Origin: Prosthecobacter vanneervenii
GTDB lineage: Bacteria; Verrucomicrobiota; Verrucomicrobiia; Verrucomicrobiales; Verrucomicrobiaceae
Length of the DNA stretch: 64,000 nt
NCBI RefSeq assembly: GCF_014203095.1
Contig: NZ_JACHIG010000005.1
Coordinates: forward strand, 372,001 to 436,000
Direction: 5' to 3'
Shown: positions 40,317 through 49,272 of the stretch, in pieces
Layout of the letters: the number at the start of each line of letters is the position of its first letter
Numbering within the stretch: the first letter of the stretch is position 1
Made by a program: the position numbers and the translations under genes
Notes under the pieces: generated by a model
Databases searched by the model: none
What the model saw: the letters and a program-made list of their open reading frames with translations, nothing else
Told to the model about the DNA's origin: nothing

Positions 40317-42986
40317 ATGCGTGCGCTCTGCTGTTTTGTGCTCTTTGCCACATCTGTTTCCGCGCAGAAGGATGGCATGCATACCCAGACCTTTCCGCTC
40401 AAGAAGGAATTGATCGGCGGAGATACATTTGTCCGCCCCAACCAGCTTGAGCAACTAAACCCCATAGGTTTTCAAAATCCTCGGACACCATTTGAGGGGA
40501 TCGATCCAGATGAAGCAGTAGGAGCGACGGCGCCACGCCAGACGGCCAAAGCCGTGCTGCTTAACGAAGGCATTCCTTTCCCCCCGGGAGCTACGGCGGA
40601 GTTTAACCCGCAAAGCGGACTGATTTCTGTGCACAATACGCCCGAGAACCTGAAGCACACGCGGCTTTTCCTTGAGTCATTTGAGCCTGATCTACCGCTC
40701 AATGTCTCTTATCTAGTCACGGTGATCGAGGCACCGGGGGAAGTCATACGCCAGGCCAGCGCTGCTGCGGTAAACGCCCAGGAATGCAGCAGTCAGCTCT
40801 CGACATTGCTCACGGCAACGAAGCAACCTGGCTCAAACGTACGCGTAGTCGGAGATGCCTTTCTCGAATCAGAAAGCGGTCACCGCTCCACTTTCTCCAG
40901 CGTTCAGCAACACATCATCCCTACAGGCATAACAACCCAGTCAAAAAGTGGCATGAGCCTCGACTTGGATTTGCTGGGATCTGGCCTGAAATTTGAAGTC
41001 GAAACTGGACAGGAAGAGCAGGAGATCAGCATCACTCTCGAAGTAAACAGCCTCCCGCCATCCACAAAGATGCTGGCCTTCGGCCACTCGGCGAAAGACG
41101 AGGCAGGCACATTTCCAGCGACTTCCATCTGGCAATCAAATTTGGCCACCTACCTCAACTGTGAATCAGGACATACGCGACTGGTTTCCGTGACCAAACC
41201 TCAGGGCCCAAAGGATAATAATACGCTTTGGGCAGTCTTTCTCACCGTCTGCCGCCAGCGCATCTCAACTACCGGGCAGCCTTTTGCTTCAGCCGTGGAA
41301 CTCACAGGCTCCAGCCACCAGGCTGCTGTGCTCAAAAAGATTGTTTTTGATCTCCCGCAAGGCTTCCTGTCGTTCTTTCTCAAGGAGCAGACTCCGGAAT
41401 ACCTGCAAAGGTGGCTGGAAAGCAATGGTCTGGAAAAAATCCATGGAGCCAGCGCCTGCGAAAGAGATGCCAAACTGGAAGTCATCAACACCCAGGAAAA
41501 CATAGAACGCATCCATGGCATTCTGCGTGAAATGAGGCGCTCCCTGCCCAAAACAGCAACCTTCACCTTGAATACCATTCAGGCGCCAGCCGATCTGCTG
41601 CGTGACCTGACACGAGCCCACGCAATGCATGGTGACCATGAGGCACTATGGCGTGCGCTGGAGGCAACTGTTTCAAAAGGAGCGGCTTCGTATATCAATA
41701 CCACACAGATCACCACTGACTCGGGTATTCGCTCATTCCACCATTCAGGAAGCGAAGGCACATGGATCAGCGAATTTTCCATCAACAAAGACGAGCAGGT
41801 ATCAGTCGACTTTGAAAAGCACGAGACCGGGAGCATGATCGAACTGGAGGCATGGCTGCCAGAGCAGGATGAGCACATTCAAATTCATCTCACTCATGAC
41901 TTGCAGACCGGACCGATGACCATGGTCCATCACGCATTTAAACAACCCACGTCAGGTCAGTCATTTGAGCTGCCACTGCCGGCCCAGCACACAGCCAGGA
42001 CCACCCACAGTTTTTCCATGACACCCGGCGGCATCAGACTTGTGTCCATCTGCCGTCCAACTGGCGAGGTGAAGTCTGATGTGCTGTGGGCTACATTCAT
42101 TTCATGCGAAGTTGTGCCGCACATCCCATCCAAGCGCACCCCGCTTTTCTCCAGCACATCTGAGCAGGGAGAAATCGCCAAACACAAACTAGAAACTCGT
42201 GTGTTTAAGACGCCCCAGGGCTTTTTTTCTTCAGCTTCACCGGGGTGGGGTCCCATCACCGCAGAAGCAGCCAGGCAAGCACTCGCAGCTGCTGGCGTCA
42301 GCATGGATCCAGAAGCGGATGTTTACGTATCGAATGATTCTGGCATTCTGCGAGTCAAGGCCACCAGTACGTGCCTCGATCAGATCGATGCCGCCCTCAA
42401 GAAAACTGCAGACCACCTCAGCCAGACCGTCGTTGTGCATGCTCATCTTTTTGAAGGCCCCGGATCATACGTACGTAGCGCGGCACAAAGTGTGGGACGT
42501 CAAGCCGACCACTCCGGGCTGCTGAGCAAGCTGCAAACCGATGCCAAAATAGGAAAGGTGAAATATGTAACAACCCTCCGGGTCGAAACCAAGGGGGGCG
42601 TCAGAACACAATCAGAACAAGTGCGCCAGATACAACAGCTCACGGGCATCCGACCTTTGGAAAATGAAGGTGCTGAATTCATCATGGAAATGTGCAAGCA
42701 TGGGCATCTTCTCACTTTGGAGCCTAAAATCCGCGCCGACGAAGAAGCCGCCGTCATGGAGTTCACCTTGGAGTTTGGTGACACTGATCCTGTTCAACGA
42801 CAGGAACACTTGATCGACACTCACGGCAGAAAGCTCGACTTTCCTCTGATCGAGGTTCCTGTCTCCAAACTCACCTCTGCAGTCACGATGTCACCTGGCA
42901 CCGCAAGGCTCATATGGATTTTCCGCCCCCAGGATTCCAAGGACGACCGCCTTCAGATCTTGTTTTTCCAGTACATCCTCGATTAA
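40317..42986 (+). CDS. Exported protein made of three repeated modules, secretin-domain-like
   Basis: The 889-residue protein has a signal peptide (MRALCCFVLFATSVSAQ). It contains three copies of one module, at about 77-312, 361-598 and 648-887. Each begins with a small alpha/beta unit like a secretin N1 or STN domain (LLNEGIPFPPG, WLESNGLEKIHG, ALAAAGVSMDPE). A strand ending in EAP, QAP or EGP follows, then a beta-rich part and a closing strand: TRLVSVTKPQG, IRLVSICRPTG and ARLIWIFRPQD. No secretin pore domain is seen, so it is probably not a channel itself. It may be a periplasmic accessory protein; that is inference. It follows argS by 57 bases and stands alone. Confidence 0.75.
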   Translation: MRALCCFVLFATSVSAQKDGMHTQTFPLKKELIGGDTFVRPNQLEQLNPIGFQNPRTPFEGIDPDEAVGATAPRQTAKAVLLNEGIPFPPGATAEFNPQSGLISVHNTPENLKHTRLFLESFEPDLPLNVSYLVTVIEAPGEVIRQASAAAVNAQECSSQLSTLLTATKQPGSNVRVVGDAFLESESGHRSTFSSVQQHIIPTGITTQSKSGMSLDLDLLGSGLKFEVETGQEEQEISITLEVNSLPPSTKMLAFGHSAKDEAGTFPATSIWQSNLATYLNCESGHTRLVSVTKPQGPKDNNTLWAVFLTVCRQRISTTGQPFASAVELTGSSHQAAVLKKIVFDLPQGFLSFFLKEQTPEYLQRWLESNGLEKIHGASACERDAKLEVINTQENIERIHGILREMRRSLPKTATFTLNTIQAPADLLRDLTRAHAMHGDHEALWRALEATVSKGAASYINTTQITTDSGIRSFHHSGSEGTWISEFSINKDEQVSVDFEKHETGSMIELEAWLPEQDEHIQIHLTHDLQTGPMTMVHHAFKQPTSGQSFELPLPAQHTARTTHSFSMTPGGIRLVSICRPTGEVKSDVLWATFISCEVVPHIPSKRTPLFSSTSEQGEIAKHKLETRVFKTPQGFFSSASPGWGPITAEAARQALAAAGVSMDPEADVYVSNDSGILRVKATSTCLDQIDAALKKTADHLSQTVVVHAHLFEGPGSYVRSAAQSVGRQADHSGLLSKLQTDAKIGKVKYVTTLRVETKGGVRTQSEQVRQIQQLTGIRPLENEGAEFIMEMCKHGHLLTLEPKIRADEEAAVMEFTLEFGDTDPVQRQEHLIDTHGRKLDFPLIEVPVSKLTSAVTMSPGTARLIWIFRPQDSKDDRLQILFFQYILD

Positions 42987-43189
42987 TCGTGCTGCCAAGG
43001 GCGGACAACCGAGGTGCAGACTCCAGCTCGGCTCTATGTTCAAAAGCCAGATAGCTGCAAATAGACTTAACAGGAGTCGATTGCGAATGCAGCGATTCTT
43101 TCCGCAGACTGGAGAATTGGTAGTATCTCCTGATTCACCTCTCTGAGGGGAAATGTGGAACTTCGTCTCTGCAGCTTCGTTTACGAGGC

Positions 43190-44427
43190 ATGCTACGCCT
43201 CATCACCGCCTTGCTCATATTATCCAGCTTGTCACACGCTGCCACACCCGAACTGGCTTTCCCTGGCGCAGCAGGATTCGGCGCTTTCACCAAGGGTGGC
43301 AAAGGAGGAAAAGTCATCGAAGTCACCCGGCTGGATGATGATCTGAAAAATCCGCCGGAAGGCTCTTTCCGCTGGGCAGTGCTGCAGAAGGGTGCGCGGG
43401 TGGTGAAGTTTCGTGTGGCAGGAACGATTGTGCTGCAGGACGCGGTGGAGATCCGGGAGCCGTTCATCACCATCGACGGGGGAGATGCGCCGGGCATGGG
43501 CGTGTGCCTGCGGGGCGGGTCGCTGGAGTTCAAGGACACGCATGACATCATCGTGAGAAACATCCGCGTGCGGCTGGGCGATGAGACGACGAAGCGCAAA
43601 AACCGTGAGCGAAAGCTAAAGAGGCCGGAGCATTCGAATGCGCTGGACTGTATCGGCCTCACCCGCTGTCGGGATGCGATCATCGATCATGTCTCCACCT
43701 CCTGGAGCTGCGATGAGCTTTTCAGCGTGGTGCACTGCCAGAACGTGACAGTGCAGTGGTGCCTGCTGGCGGAACCGCTGAGCAATCCCGAGCTGCATCC
43801 GTATGGCGACAACCACGCCTTCTGCTTCAACTCCAGTGCGGACACGATGAGCGTGCATCACTGCCTCTTCGCCCGTTACGTGATGCGTGGCCCGCAGTTT
43901 GAAGCCAATGACATGCGCAAAGGCGATGACTACGCGGTGCAGATGGAGGCGGTGAACAACGTCATGTTTGACTACCAGAAATCGGGATCGCGCTTCACCA
44001 CGGGCGTGGAAGACCACAAGGATGAGGCGACGCCCAAGGGCTATGCTTTTCAGTTCATCGGGAATGTGTACCGGGCAATCCGGAGCGCGATGCCATCTCG
44101 GCCGTGATGAAGCATGGGGTACACCCCGGGGTGCGTGCCTTTGTGGATGATCCAAAGCAGGTGCGTCTCAGCGACACCAAGGGGAGAGAGAATCTGATGG
44201 AGGATGCCTTGAAGCAGCTGCGGCACGCTCCTGTCTTCTCCTCCCCCGCCCCGATCCAGCCTGAAAAAGCCGAGGAGGTGCTGCGCGGGGTATTGGAGAG
44301 CGCCGGCTGCTCCCACAAACGCGATGCCGTAGATCAGCGCATCATCTCTGATGTCCGTGCAAAACGCTTCCAGAAGATCGTGCGATCTCAGGATGAGGTG
44401 GGCGGCTGGCCCAGCCTGACGGAGTAA
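43190..44427 (+). pseudogene. Pectate-lyase-like protein, interrupted by a frameshift
   Basis: The first part (43190-44107, 305 codons) encodes a signal peptide and a right-handed beta-helix like polysaccharide lyase family 1: AFPGAAGFGAFTKGG, then NALDCIGLTRCRDAIIDHVS and SWSCDELFSV. The frame breaks at GNVYRAIRSAMPSRP. In the next frame, DAISAVMKHGVHPGVRAFVDD continues to a stop at 44427 and supplies the family's usual C-terminus. One G added to the GGG at 44073-44075 restores GNVYRGNPERDAISAV and one reading frame of about 412 residues. It is either a recent inactivating deletion or a sequencing error. Substrate would be pectin or polygalacturonate. Confidence 0.83.
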
Positions 44428-44486
44428 GGAATCGCTGGCATGCCGGCCATTCGTCATTCATCATTCATTCCTCGTCATTTCCCGCC

Positions 44487-45674
44487 ATGCCCGTCCCACT
44501 TCTCGACGTCAACGCCCAGAACCTCCCCCTCGAATCCGAACTCCAGGCTGCCTTCACGCAGGTGCTGCATCATGGCAGGTTCATCATGGGGCCGGAAATG
44601 GAGACCTTTGAAAAGGAAGTCGCTGAAATGGTGGGCGTGAAGCATGCCCTGTCGGTCTCCTCCGGTACCGATGCTCTGCTGCTGGCCCTCATGGCGCTGG
44701 ACATCAAGGCCGGGGACGAGGTGCTCTGCCCTGCTTTCACCTTCTTTGCCACGGCGGGAGCGGTATCACGTCTGGGTGCCGTGCCGGTTTTCACTGATGT
44801 GTGCCCGATCTGCTTCAACCTGGATGTGAACGATGCGCGGAAGAAGATCACCGCCAAGACCAAGGCGATCATCCCCGTGCACCTCTTTGGCCAGTGCGCT
44901 GACATGATCCCCATCCTGGCCCTGGCCAAGGAGCATGGGCTGAAGGTGATCGAAGATGCCGCACAGTCCATCGGAGCTAGGTATCGCGGGACGAGCAGCG
45001 GAACGATGGGAGACTTTGGCACCTACAGCTTCTTCCCCAGCAAGAACCTCGGCGGCTTCGGCGATGGCGGCATGCTGGTGACGAATGACGACGGCCTGGC
45101 CGAATACGCCCGCGTACTGCGTGTGCACGGCGGCAAGCCCAAATACTACCACCACTATGTGGGGGGCAATTTCCGCATGGACACGCTGCAATGCGCCCTG
45201 CTGAGCGTGAAGCTGAAGCGCTATGCCCAGTACACCGCAGACCGCCAGCGCAATGCGGCCCACTACATTTCAGAACTGACCAAGCTGCCCGGGGTGGTGC
45301 AGGCGGATCCCGCCCACTGCAAATGCGTGACCTCCCAGGACGAATGGCTGGTGGCACAGGATGCCAAGATCGTGCTACCGGTGAGCTACGCGCACAACGA
45401 GCACATTTGGAACCAGTTCACCATCCGTGTGCTCGGCGGACGCCGTGATTCGCTGCGTGACCACCTGGTATCCAAGAAGATCGGCTGCGACATCTACTAC
45501 CCCGTCACACTGGACCAGCAGAAGTGCTTTGCTGATCTGCCAGCGGCGTCACTCTCAGGCTGCGAGGTGGCACATCGCGTGGCTGGCGAGGTGTTGAGCA
45601 TCCCGATCTACGGAGAGCTTACCGAGGCCCAACGCCTGGAAGTGGTGGCCGCCATTCACGAGTGGCTGGCCTGA
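44487..45674 (+). CDS. DegT/DnrJ/EryC1/StrS-family aminotransferase
   Basis: The 395-residue PLP enzyme has SSGTDALLLALMAL, AGDEVLCPAFTFFATAGA, HLFGQCADM and the PLP-lysine region GTYSFFPSKNLGGFGDGGM. These are the family signatures. DegT-type enzymes transfer an amino group to nucleotide-linked ketosugars that go into lipopolysaccharide or glycans. Its genome neighbours give no clear sugar pathway, so the substrate is unknown. ATG at 44487, normal length, 59 bases after the pectate lyase remnant. Confidence 0.9.
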   Translation: MPVPLLDVNAQNLPLESELQAAFTQVLHHGRFIMGPEMETFEKEVAEMVGVKHALSVSSGTDALLLALMALDIKAGDEVLCPAFTFFATAGAVSRLGAVPVFTDVCPICFNLDVNDARKKITAKTKAIIPVHLFGQCADMIPILALAKEHGLKVIEDAAQSIGARYRGTSSGTMGDFGTYSFFPSKNLGGFGDGGMLVTNDDGLAEYARVLRVHGGKPKYYHHYVGGNFRMDTLQCALLSVKLKRYAQYTADRQRNAAHYISELTKLPGVVQADPAHCKCVTSQDEWLVAQDAKIVLPVSYAHNEHIWNQFTIRVLGGRRDSLRDHLVSKKIGCDIYYPVTLDQQKCFADLPAASLSGCEVAHRVAGEVLSIPIYGELTEAQRLEVVAAIHEWLA

Positions 45675-45805
45675 AAATCGCCAAGGCTAAGAAGCGGCAC
45701 GGATGACGCAGAGATGGCTCGCAGAGTCATCCCATTGGGCGGTTTTAGCCACTCGCCTCTCACCTCGTTCATGCGGGCCATTTTGCCCACATCTGTATTT
45801 TACAA

Positions 45806-45823
45806 GGGCTCGATTTCGAGCCC
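45806..45823. terminator. Palindromic hairpin between convergent genes
   Basis: GGGCTCGA (45806-45813) and TCGAGCCC (45816-45823) form a perfect 8-bp stem with a two-base loop, 14 bases past the end of the leftward TPR gene and 131 bases past the rightward DegT gene. No long T-run follows in either direction. It may work as a shared terminator. Confidence 0.5.
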
Positions 45824-45836
45824 CTAGCGAACGCAA

Positions 45837-46805
45837 TCAGGGCTTTACTGGAGCTGGAGCGGCGGGAGCCGCAGGCGCAGCCGGGGCAGCGGCGGAAGGA
45901 GCTGGTACTGTAGGAGCAGCTGGAGCTGGTGCAGGCGCCGAGGGCACTGGAAGCGGAGCCGGAGTCACAGGTGCAGGGACTGGGGCAGGAGCAGAAGGCT
46001 GCAAGGAAGGAGCAGCCTGTGGTGCAGGAGCCATGGCTGGAGCAGGTGCGGCCTGAGGAGCGATGGTGGGGCGAAGGCCGCCGTCAGCAGCATTCAGCTT
46101 GATGTTTGGCACGCCAGGAATAGCAGCCGCAGCAGGCTTGGGCTCCACCTTCGGAGCCGGGGGAGGATCGACTTCCTTGGTCGGCAGCGAAGCAGCGATC
46201 CAGCCGAGGCGATTCTGGCTGATGGTCTGGTACTCCTGCGCGTCTGGGAACTTGGCGGCGAGGTCTTCGTAAGCCTTCTTGGCTTCGTCGGCCTTGCCCT
46301 GTGCCCAGAGCAAATCACCAAGACGCACCTGCGCCAGAGGGGCAGCTTCACTGGAAGCAGATTCGTTCACGATGCGCTCAAAGACGGCCTGCGCCTCATT
46401 GCTTTCGCCCATGGCATCCAGCTTTGTGCCGAGGCCCAGAAGGGCGAAGACAGCGAGCGGGTGGCTGGCATTCTTGGAGGTGAACTCCTTGAGAGCTTCC
46501 ACCGCGGAGGATTTCTTGTTCTGGTCCCACAGCAGGTCCGCCTTCAGCAGCAGAGCGTTGGCAGCGGCATTGGTGCCGGGGTAGCGGGAGATCACGAGAT
46601 CACAGTCCTCAACTGTCTTGGCTGCCGTAAAGGCCTCGGCCGCTTCGTTCGCCTTGAGAGTGCCCTGATGCTTGATGAATCCAAAGGCGATGATCCCAGC
46701 CACCACGATGATGAAGAGCCAGACGATCTTGCGGAGGTTGTCCTCCATGAACTTTTCCATACCGGTGGCCGGAAGTTCTTGGGAAGCGTAGTCGAGTTGA
46801 GACAT
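45837..46805 (-). CDS. Membrane-anchored TPR protein with Pro/Ala-rich tail
   Basis: The 322-residue protein has one N-terminal membrane helix (near 24-45, IVWLFIIVVAGIIAFGF) and then a helical TPR-like region of about 140 residues (GTNAAANALLLKADLLWDQN and after). The last 90 residues are almost entirely Pro and Ala with VP/AP repeats. The layout resembles YfgM- or YbgF-like accessory proteins that bind envelope proteins through TPRs. The ATG at 46805 is preferred because it starts just before the basic MEKFMEDNLRK. The role is unknown. Confidence 0.75.
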   Translation of the reverse strand: MSQLDYASQELPATGMEKFMEDNLRKIVWLFIIVVAGIIAFGFIKHQGTLKANEAAEAFTAAKTVEDCDLVISRYPGTNAAANALLLKADLLWDQNKKSSAVEALKEFTSKNASHPLAVFALLGLGTKLDAMGESNEAQAVFERIVNESASSEAAPLAQVRLGDLLWAQGKADEAKKAYEDLAAKFPDAQEYQTISQNRLGWIAASLPTKEVDPPPAPKVEPKPAAAAIPGVPNIKLNAADGGLRPTIAPQAAPAPAMAPAPQAAPSLQPSAPAPVPAPVTPAPLPVPSAPAPAPAAPTVPAPSAAAPAAPAAPAAPAPVKP

Positions 46806-46939
46806 AGAAGATAGGTTGGGGAGAATCGGGTGAGCGAAAGGCTCAAAGGGGGACAAACATTGAATGACGAGGGCTGGGGTGGCAGCTCAAGGATTCCGCC
46901 TCCGGGCCTCTCTTCATTCGACTTTTGTCGTAACGGCGC

Positions 46940-47920
46940 TTACGCACCCACTTTCGCACGGGCTTCGTCAGCCAGAGCGGTGGAGAGGTAGCGCTCGCCG
47001 GTGGAGCAGGCGACGGTGACGATCAGCTTGCCGGCATTTTCCGGACGCTTGGCCACCTCGATGGCGGCGCAGACGTTGGCACCGGTGCTGATACCGACGA
47101 GGATACCCTCTTCCTTGGCCAGACGACGGGCCATGGCAAAGGCATCATCATTGCTGACTTTGATACACTCGGTGATCTGTGCGTTTCCAGCACTGTCCTT
47201 CAGGTGCAGGTTGGCAGGGACGAAGCCTGCGCCGGTGCCTTGGATCTTGTGCGGTCCGGGCTGCACAGGCTGGCCTGCCAGCGTCTGATTGATGACCGGG
47301 GAGGCTTCAGGCTCCACAGCGATGGCGGTGAAGCTGGGCTTGCGGGGCTTGATGACTTCCGTCACACCGGTGATCGTGCCACCCGTGCCCACAGCGGCCA
47401 CGAGGATGTCGATCTTGCCATCGGTGTCGGCCCACAGCTCTTCGGCAGTGGTCTTGGAGTGGATGGCCGGATTGGCGGGGTTTTCAAACTGCTGCGGCAT
47501 CCAGGCATTGGGAGTGCTGGCCACGAGCTCGGTAGCCTTGGCGATGGCGCCCTTCATGCCCTGGGCACCTGGGGTGAGCACGAGCTCAGCACCCAGCAGG
47601 GCGAGCAGCGTGCGGCGCTCCAGAGACATCGTCTCAGGCATGGTCAGGATGAGCTTGTAGCCTTTGGCGGCGGCGACAAACGCAAGAGCGATACCGGTGT
47701 TGCCGCTGGTAGGCTCGACGATGATGGTGTCCGGTGTCAGGATGCCGCGCTTTTCTGCGTCCTCGATCATGGCCATGCCGATACGGTCTTTCACGCTGCC
47801 GAGCGGATTGAAGAACTCGCACTTCAGAGCGATCGTAGCATTGAGGCCAGCAGTCACTTTGTTCAGCTTCACCAGCGGTGTTTTGCCGACGGTTTCGACG
47901 ATGTTGTTGTAGATGCCCAT
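46940..47920 (-). CDS. cysK: Cysteine synthase A (O-acetylserine sulfhydrylase)
   Basis: The 326-residue PLP enzyme has [15 protein letters not shown], the PLP lysine in [13 protein letters not shown], the phosphate-binding loop [10 protein letters not shown] and the glycine loop [12 protein letters not shown]. It makes cysteine from O-acetylserine and sulfide. It follows the aspartate aminotransferase with a 57-base gap on the same strand. CysK rather than CysM is suggested by standard length and the GIGAGFVP-type sequence ([10 protein letters not shown]). No cysE gene is nearby. Confidence 0.95.
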   Translation of the reverse strand: MGIYNNIVETVGKTPLVKLNKVTAGLNATIALKCEFFNPLGSVKDRIGMAMIEDAEKRGILTPDTIIVEPTSGNTGIALAFVAAAKGYKLILTMPETMSLERRTLLALLGAELVLTPGAQGMKGAIAKATELVASTPNAWMPQQFENPANPAIHSKTTAEELWADTDGKIDILVAAVGTGGTITGVTEVIKPRKPSFTAIAVEPEASPVINQTLAGQPVQPGPHKIQGTGAGFVPANLHLKDSAGNAQITECIKVSNDDAFAMARRLAKEEGILVGISTGANVCAAIEVAKRPENAGKLIVTVACSTGERYLSTALADEARAKVGA

Positions 47921-47977
47921 GATGAGTTTGGAGTTAGCGGTGGAAACGTGACCGGAAAAGCCGGCGGCTGTACGAGA

Positions 47978-49144
47978 TTAGTGCTGGTTGCAGAATTCTT
48001 CGAAGCGATCCATGCCGGCGTTGATGACGTCGAGACCGGTGGCGTAGCTGAAGCGCACGGTGTGCTCGGCACCAAAGGCCACGCCAGGAACGATGGCGAC
48101 TTTCTGCTTGCTCAGGAGCTTCTCACAGAAGTTCACGCTCTTGATCTGTGTAGGCTCGATGTCCACCAGGAAGTAGAATGCTCCCATGGGCTCCACCACA
48201 CGGATGTTCTTGATGTTGTTCAGACGGCCCAGCATGTACTGACGGCGGACGTCGAACTCATCGCGCATGTCGCTGACGATCTGCTGATCCATCTGCAGGG
48301 CGGCCAGAGCACCATACTGGGCAAAGCTGGTCGGGTTGCTGGTGGTGTGGCTCTGGATGGTGTCGATGGCGTCGGCGATCTTCTTGGGAGCGGCGGTGTA
48401 GCCGAGGCGCCAGCCGGTCATGGCGTAGGCCTTGGAGAAGCCATTGATGGTAATGGTGTGATCGTAGATCTCCTTGCTGAGGGAGGCGATGCTGACATGC
48501 TCGTGGCCGCCATACACCAGCTTCTCATAGATTTCGTCAGAGAGGATCACGATGCCCTCGCCCACAGCGATCTCGGCCAGAGCCTTGAGCTCTTCACGGC
48601 TGTAGATGGAACCGGTGGGGTTGCCAGGGGTGTTAAGGATGATCATCTTGGTCATCGGGGACATGGCGTCCTCGAACTCCTCGGGGGTAAGCTTCCAGCC
48701 GTTTTCGCGCTTGGTTTCCACGATCACGGGGATTCCGCCGACGATGCGCACCATTTCAGGGTAGCTGGTCCAGTAGGGGGCGGGGATGATGACCTCGTCT
48801 CCGGGATTCACGCAAGCCAGAATGGCGTTGTAGCAGGAATGCTTGGCACCGCAGTTGACGCTGATCTGGGAGGGGTCGTACTGCACATTGTTGTCCACCA
48901 TGAGCTTGGCGGCGATGGATTCGCGCAGTTCCAGGATGCCGGCGCTCTCGGTGTAGCGGGTCTTGCCGGAATTCAGAGCCTCAGTGGCGGCGGCGATGAT
49001 GGGGGCGGGGGTGTTGAAGTCGGGCTCACCGGCACCAAAGCTCAGCACGTCCACGCCCTGCTTCTTCAATGCCTTCGCCTGGGCGGTGATGGACAGGGTC
49101 ATTGAAGGGGCTACTTCGGCGATGTTCTTGGCAATAAAATCCAT
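47978..49144 (-). CDS. aspC: Aspartate aminotransferase (class I/II PLP enzyme)
   Basis: The 388-residue enzyme has the PLP lysine in NGFSKAYAMTGWRLGY, the family's SLSITAQAKALK-like start and the arginine near its C-terminus in VRFSYATG that binds the substrate's alpha-carboxylate. It belongs to the Ib aspartate aminotransferase subgroup. It exchanges amino groups between aspartate and 2-oxoglutarate; closely related enzymes act on aromatic amino acids or prephenate. It diverges from rsmB 129 bases away and precedes cysK. Confidence 0.92.
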   Translation of the reverse strand: MDFIAKNIAEVAPSMTLSITAQAKALKKQGVDVLSFGAGEPDFNTPAPIIAAATEALNSGKTRYTESAGILELRESIAAKLMVDNNVQYDPSQISVNCGAKHSCYNAILACVNPGDEVIIPAPYWTSYPEMVRIVGGIPVIVETKRENGWKLTPEEFEDAMSPMTKMIILNTPGNPTGSIYSREELKALAEIAVGEGIVILSDEIYEKLVYGGHEHVSIASLSKEIYDHTITINGFSKAYAMTGWRLGYTAAPKKIADAIDTIQSHTTSNPTSFAQYGALAALQMDQQIVSDMRDEFDVRRQYMLGRLNNIKNIRVVEPMGAFYFLVDIEPTQIKSVNFCEKLLSKQKVAIVPGVAFGAEHTVRFSYATGLDVINAGMDRFEEFCNQH

Positions 49145-49272
49145 GGTCAGAGGTGGTTGAACGGGTGAAAAAGCTGGGGGCGGTCTATAAAGGCGGGGGC
49201 GGGATGTTTGTCAATCATTCCTCCCACCACCGCCAAAGGGCGGCTTGTGCGCAGCGCAGGGCCGTTTTAGTC

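Noticed and set aside
44060..44110. Programmed ribosomal frameshift in the pectate lyase gene
   Set aside because: No slippery heptamer or downstream structure is evident, and a single missing G in a short G run explains the break more simply.
45841..46090. Repetitive DNA that could be read as a CRISPR-like or tandem repeat array
   Set aside because: It encodes the Pro/Ala-rich tail of the TPR protein; units vary in length and there are no spacers of uniform size.
47204..49105. A 633-codon open frame antisense to cysK and the aspartate aminotransferase gene
   Set aside because: It covers two clear enzymes on the other strand, is rich in His, Gly and Asp, and has no recognisable domain. In GC-rich DNA such antisense frames are common.
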